A DNA stretch of 64,000 bases from contig JBITNC010000001.1 of NCBI GenBank assembly GCA_050084985.1, positions 20,708,001 to 20,772,000 on the forward strand, given 5' to 3'. The notes under the pieces are model-generated. The model saw only the letters and a program-made list of their open reading frames with translations, was not told the origin of the DNA and ran no database searches. Origin of the DNA: Nageia nagi (Eukaryota; Pinophyta). Below, piece by piece: positions 1 to 13,275 of this stretch (the stretch's first letter is position 1; every line of letters begins with the position of its first letter). Made by a program: the position numbers and the translations under genes.

Positions 1-2930
1 TCACTGCTATCACCCACTAAACCAACAACAAATCGGATTTACGTTGACCAATTCAAACAGTGTAAGTCTCTTTATACTGTTGTTATATTTGGATGTCATC
101 GTTGGACACTCCCAAATAAAATAACACCTATAAATTATGTTTTCCTCTCTGTAGACGGGCCTAAATAGACTGAAATTAAGTTCATTTTCTAATTTTATAT
201 GTCCATGAGCGTGAGCTGTACTCTTTGTCTTGCCTATATATATCTACCAGGTAACTTGCGAGGCCTCCTTACAGGGCAATTTGATGTTGAGCTTTTGATT
301 TAATTTATAGGCCTGTTTTGATATTTAGGCGGCACAGGATTATCCATCTGAAAAAAATGTCAACGCCCGTAACGAATTTTAGCCCACTAGAGCCATATCC
401 TTGCTTGATTTGCTAAAATTCAGTCTATAAAATAAAGTATTATTTAAACATATAAAATTAAGTTACAGGGATATGACGGACTCCATTTATCTATAGGTTG
501 CGGTTAACGAAGGGCTCCTCAAGGTCCACGATGGTTTCAGCCGTACCACAAACAAAATGTTGTCACTAGAATCATATGTGATGTCTAAAGTTTATAGATA
601 ACTATTTAAAGAGGCAGAGTTAAATGTTAATGTAGATGGCAGATTTTATTCTTATTCACATTATGTTCATATAAATATGAATACAATATAAAGTGATAAT
701 GTAAATAGAATAATAATTACAATTATAGTATATTAATGAAAATGATATACAATTTTCAAAATAGATATATTATATTATAAATTTTAGTTTGTGTATTTTT
801 TGTTCATTTTAATTATATGGCTTTTCTTCTAGTCAATCAAGATTTTGGTCTATCCAACCACTTATATTATATCTAGTTTCCAATCAAACTTGGTCGAACT
901 AACTTTGACTTTTCAATATCAATGTAAAGCTTTCAAGATATTATGATCAAGTTAAGATGTATTCTTATCACTCTAATGGGATCCAAAGTTTATCTTTGAG
1001 ATTATAAGTAGGACAAGTGCCAAGCCATACAAGGTATAGTCTCTGACCCATGTGCATGAATAGTTAATAGTTATAATGTATTTAGCATTCTATGTTGGTT
1101 GTTTGTAAGGTTCTTTAGCATGATGTCTTAGTTGTTTAAAAGGTTGCTTGTTATTTTGATAGTCACTTTTTCTTACATATTAAGAATTCTTAGATGATAT
1201 AGAATCTTCAAGAGTGACATTGGAAGGTAATAATTCTAAAGAAGCTCTAAGTGTTAGTGTTTTGATGAGGAAGGTGGAATTGCTATGGAAAATTTAATTT
1301 TCAAATTAGAGAAATATGATTTATTAGAGAGATTTAAGGGAGGAGGATTAACATCTACATAAGATTGGATTTCATGTTTTTATATAATGTATTTGGTAGG
1401 ATTTGATACATTTCTTTTGGAGATTTTGATTATTGGCAATGATATTTACAAGTTAAGTATTAGATCTAGATTCATGTCAAAGCATGAGAAGGAGGTATGT
1501 CAAAGAAAATATGGCATATTTACTAGATTATAATAAATATAAAATTCTAAGTATATAATAATTGAACCTTTCATGTATAGATTTTATGCATTAATATAAT
1601 GTCGAGGGGAAACATTACATAGATTTATAAACTTGATTATGTGTTATTTTTGTAGCCAATTTTATAATAGAGAAATTTTTAAGTTCTTTTCCCTTCCCTT
1701 AAATTCATAATAAAACTCAATTGTATAAAGAATTATGATTTATTGAGTTCAAGGCCACTATTCATAAGGTTAGGATTTACTAGTATTGGATTAGGAGACG
1801 GATTAAATTACATATTATTAGTAATAAAATTACTCTTGTTGATGGTAATTTCATCCATACAAAAATTCATGATCAAGTTTACCACCCTATGGATTGCTCA
1901 AAGGTCATACCATCCACATTTGAATGAGAAGGCTCTACTCTTCTCCTTTTGAAGGAATAGTTACTCCAAGGTCTATGAAAAAGAAAGAAAAAAAATAGTA
2001 ATAAAGAACTTAAAATAAAAGATGCCTAGTACTTATGATAATTTTAAAAATATTGTTAGAAAGAACTAAGAAAGCTAATGTAGGTTATCTCCTTTTAAAT
2101 ATAAGGACTCATAAGCATGAATCAAATTTAAAAATAAATCCTTTCCAATCTTACTCATTTTATTCAAAGACCATGATTATACCAAGACATTTGTATTAAA
2201 GAAAATGAAAAGCTTATTCAAAATATGTCAAAGAGTATAAAATAAAGAACTTAATTAAAAAAAAAAAGAACTCAGGCCATGCATTATCTAAGCTCTATCT
2301 TTCATATTTGCACTTGATTTTACCAATCTTGGAAGCAAGTTAATTTTTCATAGCTACTAGATAATAGGGTGTATGTATTGAGTTGATTTTAAGGAATCAT
2401 AATTATTTATAGATTATTAAAAACTAAAATAAAGAAAATGAAAAAAGGTACAAGTGAACATCATCTCATAAATGATATAAAAATGGAATACTTAAAATAC
2501 ATTAAATGCTTTGAATCATAGAATGATACAATTATATTAAGATAGAATAATTCACATTGGTATGCCTCATAAGATATTACAATCCATACAATCTTATCAA
2601 TATGGTTACTTAAAATATAATATTTAAAAGATTGAATTCATAGCATGCATTCTTTGAATTCAACTTCATCTAGTTACAAAAATTTATTCAAATAATTCTC
2701 CTATTATATATTTATCTTTTTTATAACATCGCTCTACTTCTTCTATCTTTTAATTTCTTCCTTCCTTATATATAAGATATAAAATATTGGATTTTGAAAG
2801 GATCCTCAAGAATTTTTTATAGTAATGAAAAATGATATTTAAAAAAGCTTAAAAGAGAGGCTAAAAAAATGAAACCTAATAAGGAATAACAATAAAATTT
2901 GTTAAGCCACCTTTGTGCATCAAAATAGGA
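1..2930. other. AT-rich region with possible exon relics in the first 560 bases
   Basis: Mostly AT-rich sequence without a recognisable gene. The first 560 bases are less AT-biased and contain short open stretches next to splice-like signals. One ends at about base 67 just before GTAAGT. One of about 16 codons follows a CAG near 331 and ends in TAG at about 385. Another open stretch follows a TAG at about 497 and reads VAVNEGLLKVHDGF. I do not recognise the product. They could be terminal exons of an unidentified host gene or chance. From 560 to 2930 I see only AT-rich intergenic sequence with short spurious ORFs. Confidence 0.3.
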
Positions 2931-3780
2931 ACTACAACATATGCAACTTAATAAGTATAAGAAATTACTATCCAAACTCTGGAGATCTATTTTTGAGTAT
3001 ATTCCTACTCCTTGTATTTCTTGCAAGAGTAAGGTCTTTCTCTTTCTCAAGGATCCTTAATCTAAACTTCTCGAATATTCTCTGCTAAAAAATATGTGAT
3101 GAATCTAATCCCATTTTTGATATTTCATGTCCTCTTATATAGTAATACATCACTCCATTAGTTACTTCTTAGTTAAGTATTATTATTAAAGGGGATTCTT
3201 TATTATCAAATTCAAGAGATCTTGGTATAAAAAACCTAATAAAATATCCCTCCAAAATAAGAATAGCCTAGGGTCCCTTGGCTATCTCATCTTCCATTTT
3301 TTTATTCCTTAAATTTTGAGTTGAGGGCTTCCCTTCTTATTGAACCAAAACTTCCATGGTTTCCTTTGTATAGGGAAAATCATTGTGTCTATCAAGACTT
3401 CCTACTTCTTCCCATGGGATCCCTTCCTCTTTATCAAAAAGATGCTGATCAACATTCATAAACTTATTTTTCTCATGAGCTTGTTTTATCTCTTATGGAA
3501 TGACTTTCATTTATCTATCAAGGACCAATTCTATCTCTTAAGAGTTTGGGGTTAGGATTTCATTCATTTTTACTAACTCCTCAAAAATGAGAAGAGGGAA
3601 TAATTTATAATCAATACTTTAGAGTAATTTTATATTTCAAGTATCTTGCCCCTTGATTATCCAAAGTCTTGATGGAAGTTTGGAGTTGGTTCTAGTCTTA
3701 ATAAAGTAAGGAAGCAAGTATCTACAACAAGGTTACCTAGGGTATATGGTCTCTTTTCTTGTCCACTTATTGACCAGAAA
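2930..3780 (-). pseudogene. Unidentified degenerate minus-strand coding remnant
   Basis: The minus strand gives a protein-like reading across several consecutive lines of sequence, with a varied amino-acid composition unlike the surrounding AT-rich noise. Segments such as AHEKNKFMNVDQHLFDKEEG and IPWEEVGSLDRHNDFPYTKE follow each other without a break between 3361 and 3480. Further downstream, RNTRSRNILKNRSPEF is read near 3000. Stops (TAA, TAG) interrupt it about every 20 to 40 codons, so it is dead. The family is not recognised; a retrotransposon-associated plant protein is a guess. The plus-strand ORF over the same bases is the shadow. Confidence 0.35.
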
Positions 3781-6100
3781 TATTTTTAGATAGATTTAAG
3801 CAATTTAAGGATTCACCATTCTTGACCAATGGAGGTTTCTTTACCTACAAGTGAAGAACCAACACATAAAATAAGAAAGAAAGTGATAATATATACCAAT
3901 TTTAAAATAAATGGATCTTTTATTAATAATATCAAGTGATTATAATTCAATAGCTGATATTCCATGGGCATGCCAATGGGCCTATTAAATGATATTACAG
4001 TGGATTCTACACTATTATACTCTTATACTCTACTCTACCCATTTTCATAGCCCTATTTTCTAGTCATCTCTTTCACTTATCTCTAACCCTCTAGCCATTC
4101 CTCAAACAATCAATACATTTCCTTTCTTAACACTCTCTTGGTGATACTTACACTTTTCTCACTCATGTCTCCATATCCATCTCCTTCTCAAACTCTATCT
4201 TACTCTACTTTATCCTACTTTTGAAAAGTTTCTTCATCTCTCCTCTCCATATCCTCTTATTAATAAACTATTATGTTCTTTCATTTCTTCATTTATAGAT
4301 GATTTGAGTAGTTAGTTGCAAAGCATTTTCATCAAAAGTTATTTTAAATCGTAAATAAACTATAATGATAACATCTTCCATCTTCTCCCTAATTTATTAG
4401 GAAGTCTCATCTCTAATACTTTCCTTCCCTCACTAATCGATAACTTCAAACTTAATTTAGATTCATCCATGGATCCTTCTCTTATCACCATATAGTATTA
4501 TTATGGATGTATTTATGAATGCAATATCTATATCTTATCTTTGAATTTTTTATAAAAGAGGTGTCAAAGGTGGCCAACCTTTTAAAAACCTCTTCTTTCC
4601 CAAATCAATCTCATTATGATGGGTTTGTTGAGATAATACTTTGAATTATTATCATCAACTTCTCAAATCAGTGTTTCTCCTCTTCAATCAGTTTCTCCAT
4701 CCATCCTCATGTGTATGTGTCAATTAGGATGTTGCAGCCACCCTCCTTCAGTTTCCTTCGATGTGGTATTTGAAAATGCCTTATCTTTCTAATGATTGAT
4801 GATAAACTTTTGGTAATAGGTTTTTGATTAATGTAGAGGATGATGACACCAAGTTTGGAAACTATAAACTTTGCAATTCTAACTATCATTTTATGCTCAA
4901 GTTCTTATAGTCATACAAAAATACATATTTATCATATTTTCACTAATTAATTGAATTTAAACCTACATAGTGGGGTGGCTTTATTTTCTAGTGATAACAT
5001 AACTAGTCAAAGATAATATATGGGTTAGATATGCATTTTGTAGTCATACAATCTTATCAATTGCACATCGAAACATTAATTTCCCTTCTATATGAATATC
5101 ACTTTCATTGAAATATTAATCTCCCTTTTGTATGAATATCACTTTCACATAACCTTATCAAGAAAAGCAATTAAAGCACAAAATGCACATTTTACATATA
5201 GTACTCTCCAGGCTCTTCAAATCCGCACCTATGTGACCCATACTACCTTCTCCATTGGGTAATCTCCTTCACTCATCAATTGCATCCTTTTTTTAAATAT
5301 GACCCATATAAAAGAGTTTTGAAATATATACATCAACCAGAGACATTTGATGAATTCCCACAAAGTTTTTAAATTATATGATTGATTGAAATATCTCCTC
5401 ATACATTAGTGCGTAGCTATGAACTCATTTATTAACAATTGAGTATGGAAAATAGCAATGGCTAATCTATTAGTGATTGAGGATGAATTTATCTTATTAG
5501 TGATTGATGATGAGTCGTACCATTGGTGATTGATGACAAGCTTTAATAGTTTTAGTAGTATGGCAATCATGGTATGGTCATAGGTTCTTCCCAATTTTAC
5601 TAATAGCTTCAAGGGGAGTTTTTAACAACCCAAGGTAATTGCTAATTTTTTCGCTATGCTAGTAGAGTAGTAATTCTTTGTTGTGAGCCTCCATAGTGTG
5701 TGATACATGTATTTGGAATATGCTTAGCTTTCTTCATCTTAATATGATAATTTCTCCAATTTCTTATAAATTCTCTTGTATTTGTATACATGATTTTTCT
5801 TCTATATGAAGAGCACATACACTTATGTCATTTAACTCCAACTACATCTAGGTGCCTTCTTGAATCCTTTATATTGAATCAATATCCTTACTCTTTAAAC
5901 ATTACCCTAGTTGTGTACTACAATGCCAAGAGAATGCATTAACTATGCAAAAGTGCATACAAATATTATGCTATTAGCATGCCTCATCATATCTAATAGT
6001 TTGAGAAAATCCTTATTGTAACAATAATATATGATTTTTCACCATCTTAGTCCATGAAATTATATTTTCATCATGTGTTCTACCAAGAGACTATCAAAAA
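3780..6100. other. AT-rich intergenic sequence
   Basis: No recognisable gene, RNA or terminal repeat is visible here. The 5' half of the LINE that becomes readable at about 6100 (its endonuclease region) would be expected within this stretch, but I cannot read it. It may be too decayed, or the LINE may be 5'-truncated as is common for this class. Confidence 0.5.
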
Positions 6101-6602
6101 ATGAATCAAGTGGGCTATCAAATAAACTTTGTAAAAGCAAAGCAATAGATTTGGATGGGTTACAAGAAATTTTTTTGAAACATGATATGGACTAATTTAT
6201 TAGGCCCCTTTACGATCTCTTCAATCTTAAAGTTTTCTCAGGTTTTCCTAATTTATGGACTCGGTATATCATCCACCCCATTCATAGATTAGGGATCCAC
6301 ATGAATCCAGTAACTACAGAACCATCATGATCAGGTATATCTCTTCCAAGCATAATGCCACACATCATATATTCTTCTATCACACAAATTGGAGGATGAG
6401 GGATATAGGTCCATGGACCAAGTTGGTTTTTGTCAAGACTACTAGACTATATATCATATCCTAACTCTCTTATCTATCATAGAAGAGAAACATTCTATAT
6501 CCTTGAGAGTATTCTATTGGTTTATGAATTTTAGAAAAGCATTTAATATTGTACCTCGACATTTGCTAATTGAGAGACTTCAGTCGATTAGGATTTCTAG
6601 AG
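6100..6602 (+). pseudogene. LINE reverse transcriptase, 5' part, interrupted by a Copia insertion
   Basis: The plus strand reads through the N-terminal part of a non-LTR retrotransposon reverse transcriptase. Readable blocks in order are SKAIDLDGLQ (near 6139), a fingers-region segment ending WTRYIIHPIH (near 6270), and KAFNIVPRHLLIERLQS (6535-6590). The last is the palm motif usually read as KAFDTVPR in this family; here the Asp is Asn. Several in-frame stops occur. The reading stops at the TAGAG target duplication (6598-6602) of the Copia element and resumes at 13753. LINE-encoded RT normally copies its own mRNA at a nicked target; this copy cannot. Confidence 0.75.
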
Positions 6603-7078
6603 TGAAAGGAGAAGAACCTTCTATACCCAAGATCAACCTTGAAGTATCCTCTTCTTAACCATAATGAAACTCACACTATAACAACACAAACATGCTCACA
6701 TTCACAAAGTGACACTACCAAGTATAGTGCTTCCTCTCAAGGATGAGAGTACTCCACTTTAACTCAAGATCTTTACTTTTCAAAGATAATTCTTGCAATG
6801 CTTAAAACCTCTCTCTCATCCTATCAACCTAGAAAGTATGAGCATAATTTTTCTTTATTCAAGTGTATTTATAACAAGGCCAAGCCCTCTATTTATAAGA
6901 GAGAACCCCATTTTAACTTACCTTTTTATCCAAGGTTTACATGAGATAAGAATGGTCAAGTTGCACTTATTTAATTCCTTAAATACTAAAAATTATTTTC
7001 AAATACTTTCAAGTATTTAGATAAATTAAGTGAGTTATATTTTATATACCAAATAATAATGCATTATAAATTCTAACA
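6603..7078 (-). repeat. 3' LTR of element 2
   Basis: Minus-strand LTR of about 476 bp beginning TGTTAGAATTTATAATGC at 7078 and ending at 6603 next to the TAGAG duplication. A TATA-like box (CTTATAAATAG on the minus strand) lies near 6890. An imperfect inverted repeat, with CACTTA at one end and TAAGTG at the other, spans about 6964-7033. The LTR is directly abutted on its inner side by the polypurine tract at 7079-7087. Confidence 0.9.
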
Positions 7079-7087
7079 CCCCTCTTA
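7079..7087 (-). other. Polypurine tract of element 2
   Basis: On the minus strand the sequence TAAGAGGGG immediately precedes the 3' LTR start TGTTAG. This position and purine composition fit the plus-strand priming site of an LTR retrotransposon. Confidence 0.8.
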
Positions 7088-7549
7088 ATGCAATATTAGG
7101 TAGAGAGTAGAGAAGATAGAGAGGGAGAAAGTAAGAGAGTTTTCCTCCATAATAGATACAATTGGAGAAAAGAGATTTACGTATTTGAGAATTATTAGAT
7201 CCTAGATAAGTCTTAACTACTTAACCATTTTAACAAAATGGTTTACAATATAATAACTAGCAACCAAAAATGGTTTCAATGTTTAAGAAGTAGTCTTCAA
7301 CAAAAATTTTACATGAAGAGCCTCTATGAGCTTGTATACTCAAAGTAAGTAACCTGCAATCTCAAGAAGAAACTTAAAGCTACAAGCAACTCATACATAA
7401 GATTAGTTAGATGCATCATACATTGATATCAATTTAAGATACATTAATTGATTAATGCCATTCATAAACTAATCAAATGGTTCACTATAAGTCATCACAA
7501 AGATGCCAAGCAAACTCATAGTCACCTTTTATATAAGAAACACATGTTT

Positions 7550-7870
7550 TGATCATTATTATCAAAAAAATAGGATATACATCCAATCATGCACATACTA
7601 GTTCTTCAGACATGGATAATTAAATAGTTCCAACATGCACATACTAGTTCCTCATACATGGATAACTAAACAATGTAAGAAGTGTAAAAATAAGTTCATC
7701 TCATGTGGATAATTAAATAGTGCCGACATGCACATACTAGTTCCTCATAGATGGATAACTAAATAGTGTAAGAAGTGTAAAAATAAGTTCATCTCATGTG
7801 GATAAGTAAACAATACCAACATGCACATACTAGTTCCTCACACATGGAAAACCAAATACAAAAGTGTACA
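7550..7870 (-). repeat. Tandem-repeat module 3' of pol in element 2
   Basis: Several imperfect copies of a unit containing CACATACTAGTTCCTCA followed by ATGGATAA lie in tandem, with intervening pieces such as AATAAGTTCATCTCATGTGG. The units are roughly 50 to 100 bp and sit between the RNase H remnant and the polypurine tract. The same location in the element at 21688 holds a different tandem array. Confidence 0.75.
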
Positions 7871-7949
7871 CATAAATATTAACAATATACAAAAATAAAT
7901 AATCCTCATAGGGGTGAAGTTGTCATCATAAAGAAAAGAATTCAATAGG

Positions 7950-9480
7950 AATTCAAACTCCAATCCTCTTTTAGGAAAACTTCACTAGGCTAAGAGACCC
8001 TTGAAGATTGTAGAATTGAGTGTCTAAAAGGGGCTTGGTGAATAGATCAATAGATTTTTTATTTGATGGATAATACTAAAGTTGTACGATGCCATCCAAA
8101 ACTTTCTTCCTAATGAAATATGCTTATATATCAACATATTTTATTATATGGTGCAACAAAGGATTTTTTGGCCAAAGCAAGGGCTAATTGATTATTTGAA
8201 GATATCAAAGATAAGACAACCTACTCATGTCCAATTTTTTTTTTAAAAATTCTTGAGCCAAATCGCTTATTGGGTTGTATAGTTATAACTATATATTCTA
8301 CTTTTAAGTTGAATAGAGTGATTGTGGGCTGCTTATTAGAAGACCAAGAGATAGCACTTAATCCAATATTAAACACATAAGAAGAAGTGGATTTCCTATC
8401 ATCTCTATCACTCCCATAGTTAGAATTTGAGAAGTTTGAGAGAGAAAAGTAGGCAACTTAGTAAACTTGAGGGCAAGATCCTTTGTATCCATAATATACC
8501 TCAAAATATTATTACTAGCATGAAAATGCCAACATAAGGCTTATGCATAAACCTTGCCATCATATTCACTACATAGGCAATATCTAACCTAGAGATAGTC
8601 AAATAAAGAATACTAATAAGTTGCTTGTACTTTATAGCATATACCAACTAAGATTTTTATCTAGTCTCAAGATCATAGGCTAAATATCTAAGATATATTT
8701 GTACTAACTAAGGTAGGTATAATCATTACATTGATACACTTTCATACCAAGGTAGTAGTGCAAGAAACCAAGATTAGTCATCTCATATTCTACCTGAAGA
8801 TTAGTTATGCACTCATTTATGATCACCATATTATTCCTCATGATCAAAAGATCATCCACATAGAGAATAATTAAGATAAAGTCTTTTCCTTCATTGATCA
8901 TATAAAGATTTGAATTTGAGTAGCATTTGGAGAACCCAAGAGTCTCAAAATATCCTAAAATCTTCTTGTATCATGCTCTTGGTGCTTGCTTAAATCCATA
9001 CAAAAACTTCTTTAGCTTGTGCACATGGAACTCTTTTTCTTGCACAAAAAACCCTTTTCGTTGACTCATGAAGATCTCAACATCTAAGTCACCATTGAGA
9101 AATACACTCTTTACATCAAGTTGAAGTACATTCCAACCTTAAGCTACTAAAAGGAAAGGATCAATTTAACTGTATCCAACTTTGCTACGTGGTAAAAATT
9201 TTCTTCATAATCAACTCTATATTTTTTAGAGAAACCCTTAGCCACCAATATTGCCTTATATTTCTCAATTTCATCCTCTAAATTCTACTTGATCTTATAA
9301 ATCCACTTGTTCCCAATTACATTCTTTGAGGATGAATATGTTACTAAGTCCCACGTTATTTTTTCATAAATGCCTCATATTCCAACTTCATGGAATCCAT
9401 CCAATAAAAATGCTTATATGCCTCCTTAAAGGTTGAAAGCTCATTATGATTATTGATTTTAGAAGGAGAGACTTATTCAA
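7950..9480 (-). pseudogene. Copia pol: reverse transcriptase and RNase H (element 2), degenerate
   Basis: The minus strand carries the C-terminal half of a Copia polyprotein. The RT catalytic box survives as LYVDDLLIM within the open stretch 8901-8704, followed by YLGMKVYQ. Upstream, around 9290-8950, are remnants of the conserved palm and thumb segments, including the region equivalent to NKWIYKVK and SLYGLKQAPRAWY. RNase H follows down to about 7950 with several stops. The product would have copied element RNA into cDNA in virus-like particles; multiple stops and frameshifts rule out function. Confidence 0.8.
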
Positions 9481-10800
9481 AATCATGTTTATAGTTATCC
9501 TCTAAGTTGAAATTTTTTATTCTTGAAGTGACTTATCTGAAGAGATATCTAACTAGTTAGGAATTTTTGAAGATTTTTCAAATACTTCTGTTAAAGAGGA
9601 GTAATAGGGAACCTCATTGAACTTGATATCCCTTAAAATAATAACTACTTTTATTTAAGGAAAGAAGAGCTTATACCCTTTGTGTTGACTATCATATCCT
9701 ATAAAGATGTATTTTTTTTATTTATTATCTAACTTCTTTCATTTTTTTAAAACTATGAAGCAAAAAATTTTACATCCAAATACTATTATATACAAGATAT
9801 TAGGTTTCTCTCATGTCCATACCTTGTATGGAGTTTTCCTTTCAACTGCATTTATGGTACACCTATTCAAGGTGTAGATAGCAGTGTTCATAACTTGACC
9901 CCATAAATACTTAGGAAGATTACCTATCATACATCTATCCATTTCCATTATGATCCTATTCTTTTTTTCTACAACACCATTTTATTACAAAGTATAAGGG
10001 ATAGTAAATTGCCTTTTGATCCCATGATTTGCATAAAAGGTGTTGAACTCATTATTTATGTATTCATCTCCATTATCCAACCTTAGCATCTTGATCTTTA
10101 GATTGATTTTATTTTCAACTAAAGCCATGAACTCTTCTAACATATCAAAGGTTTTATCTTTATGCTCAAGTAGATACACAAAAGTCATCCTACTAAAGTC
10201 ATCAGTAAAAGTAAGGACATAATATGCTCTACCAAGTGACTTCATTTGAAATGGATCCATCAAATATGAGATTATCAATTGGATAGGTTGATATTCCCTA
10301 CTTGCCTTATCCTTCTCAATTTTTTCCTTTTCATTTTCCTTAAGATGCAATTTTCACAAAGTCCAATCGAGGGTGAAGTGGAAGGTAAATCTTTCACAAG
10401 ATCTTAATCCTTCATGAATTGAATACTTTTATGGTTTGGCCTAAATGTTGATGCCAAAGGTTGCCTTTAAAACAAACATTTGAAGCTAGTCATAATTTAG
10501 TAGGCACTTGATCAACTAGATAAAGGTTAGTTTTAACTAATCCTCTTATTAAGGTGGCAAACCCTTTTCTTAAACTTGAAGAGTTTGAATTGAGCTCAAA
10601 TGTATATCCTTTTCTTATAATTTGAATAATTAACAAAAGATTCATCCCTAAATTAGGCATAAAAATTACATTTTCAATCACCTTCCCACATATCAATATG
10701 CTTCTAATCCCTTGAACTTTTAACATTGAGTTATCACAAATTACTACCACATGCTCATATGATTAGTGCAACTTGAATCAACTACCTAATCATTTAAAAA
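9480..10800 (-). pseudogene. Copia pol: protease, GAG-pre-integrase and integrase (element 2), degenerate
   Basis: The open stretch 10350-9985 holds the integrase core with SYLMDPFQMKSLGRAYYVLTF as its first half and LRLDNGDEYI carrying the second catalytic Asp. At 9985-9960 the conserved PQQNG segment reads as two stops, followed by VVEKKNR, so the catalytic Glu is kept. The stretch 10750-10490 matches the Copia region after the protease (NLGMNLLLIIQI). The protease motif near 10780 reads WVVDSSCTNHM, with Ser in place of the usual Gly of DSG. Inactive. Confidence 0.82.
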
Positions 10801-11760
10801 AGTATGAGACTTGAAATAAATACCATAAACTTAAGCACTCTTATTATTCTTCTTTCCTTTGAAGTTGTTCACATTATATTTTCTTTTGCTATTTTTCTCC
10901 CTCTTTTTCTTGAAGCAATGGTTCTCATTGTGATCATAAATATCACAAAAGTTACATTTTTTATCAAACATTTTCGTAGGCACATGAGGTTTTTTTAGTT
11001 ACCTTGATCATGATAATGCTTTTCATTCTTCTTTCCATTTCTCCAAGCATAAGCATTAGGGATCTTCTTATGATATATGAACTTCTTCTTGAAGAGAATT
11101 GACTTAGTTGCACCTACAGCAATGTTTTTCTCCTTTGGAGAAGAAATCAACACTTTATTGTTGATAGTCTCTTCATGATTCAAGAGGATTCTAGAAAGAT
11201 TCTTTAGAGAGAATACTTCCTCTTCACCATGAAGCTTAGTCTCAATAACAATCACAATTCACACTACAAATTCATCATGCACACTATGAATTCATCATTG
11301 ATCCAATTGCATCCATAACTCACAAGTTGAGTTCTTATATCAATAATATTATTCAACAAGATTACCACTCCTTCATCCTCTTTTCGATGAGATTTCGAAA
11401 TCTTTTAAAGGATTGTAAACCTCCTAGAAAACTTATATCCAAGGTAGATCTTCTTAAGCCTATCACAAGCTTCTTTTTCCTATGTTGAGGTTGAAATCAT
11501 GAAAAGAACTTCATCTAAAACTACCCTAAAGAGTGCCTAAAGATCATAGATATTACCAACTCATTCTTGTTGTTATAGACCTCCAATGCTTTAGCTTCTA
11601 TTGGGGTGACTTTAATCTCTCTCACCATTTGCTAAAGTTTACATGCTTTAAGCTTTGTTTTCATCTTTGGTTCCTAAATACCATAGTTGGAACCATCAAG
11701 TATGTGCTTAGGTGTGAAGAAATATCCCATTTCTATAAAAGAAAGGTTAATTGATTAAAA
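10800..11760 (-). pseudogene. Copia gag (element 2), degenerate
   Basis: Minus-strand remnant of the Copia capsid region. The open stretch 11255-10995 corresponds to the C-terminal part of gag, with ETKLHGEEEVFSLKNLSRIL and SSPKEKNIAVGATK closely matching the gag of the element at 21688. Downstream, near 10940, an intact CCHC zinc knuckle reads CNFCDIYDHNENHC. Gag packages the element RNA; the knuckle binds nucleic acid. Upstream parts contain stops. Confidence 0.8.
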
Positions 11761-13260
11761 CACAAGAAGCAACAACATACAATTTTGCAACCATAATTAT
11801 AATTACAAGTAGCAAAATTATCCAACCATGTAACTAACAAACATTTAACTAACCATTAAGCATATAACCAATTATCATAACAATTGCAAGTAATCAACCA
11901 ATATAAACTAATTATGTTTAATATTGTTACAATTGAAATAAACTAACATAAATTAAAAAAATTGACAAGTTGTAGGTTAGTAGCTTTGTTTGGGTTAGTA
12001 ATTTGTAATTAGTTAGTTGTAAGTTAGTGTTAGTAAATTGTAAGTCATTTTAGTGCACTTTGTTTAATACTAAGTAGATTTAAGGTTAGTAAGCCCTAAT
12101 CCATAATTTTAGTTAACATTTGAGGTTAGTATTTGAACTTAGTTCATATTTTACTATTGACTTAACTTAATTTAAGCATTTATTGATTGACTTAACTTAA
12201 TTTAAGCATTCATTGATTGTTTAACCATAAAAGAAGGACAGCCACACATAATGAGGGGTTAGTAGTTTCCTTAATTATTGGGTTAGTTACATAACAAACC
12301 TCTAGGAGCTTTACAACATGCTTAAAAGTTAACATAAGTCTTAACAACATATCATGAAAGCAAGGTTCATTAACACCAACTTGCTTAGGAAAGACTTATT
12401 TCAAGAGAAAGAGTAATTTCCTTAGTCATAAAAGCATTAACATTTATTATATAAGGAGCATGCAAGTTATGACTTCATTCTTTAATCTTGCAAGGATTAA
12501 CCATTTTAGCATTTTGTCTTCCTATTTTGTCTTCTTTGCTTTCTTCTAAAATTTTTTTATTTTTCTTCTCAAGTGTATCCACTTTTGCAATAGGGCTTCT
12601 TACTTTCCTATACTTAGAAACATCATACAAACACTCCTATTTGCATTTCCAAAAATAAGGTTAGAACAAGAGAGAGAAAAAAAATACTTGGACAAATCCA
12701 TCGTAAATTACTCTATTTCAAGTAATAATTTTAACAAACAAGGATTAATTTCCCTTTCCATTAAAAAAAAAAGAACTCCCTTTTAAATATCTTTAAAGGA
12801 AGAAATGAAATTTTCACCTTTTTTTAAAAAAAAAATAGTAAGGAAAAAAATATTTTCATTTAACAAATTCCCCCTTCTAAATATAATAAATATTTAAGCA
12901 TAATATTATATAATTTATTGTAATAAAGCATACATATAAAAATATTGCTTTTACCACATATAATAAAATTTGAATTCTTTTTAAATATTTTGCTCAAAAA
13001 TAAAAAAATAAAATTGCAAGTTTTGCAAACTTCATAAACACTATGTTAAACAATTTTTTCAAAAAAAAAAAAATTTGCAACTCACAAAGAATGTAAGTAT
13101 AAAAGCTTGTTGTTTTAACAAAATATCATTAAAAAAATGGTAACTAACACATAATCAAAGATATGTTAGTATCATTAAAAAAAAATTAAAGAGAGATAGA
13201 GGTTATACCTTAAGATGGTTTTACCTCACAAAACAAAATTAGAATGAAGCTCCAAGGATG
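11760..13260 (-). other. AT-rich leader of element 2 between gag and the 5' LTR
   Basis: About 1.5 kb of very AT-rich sequence with no coding content separates gag from the 5' LTR. It includes a short direct repeat near 12154-12213 (two copies of ATTGACTTAACTTAATTTAA) and many A-runs. Confidence 0.65.
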
Positions 13261-13275
13261 GATCTAGATGCCAAT

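Noticed and set aside
7561-7870. Possible CRISPR-like array
   Set aside because: Units are imperfect, unequal in spacing, and lie inside a plant retrotransposon; it is a retroelement tandem repeat.
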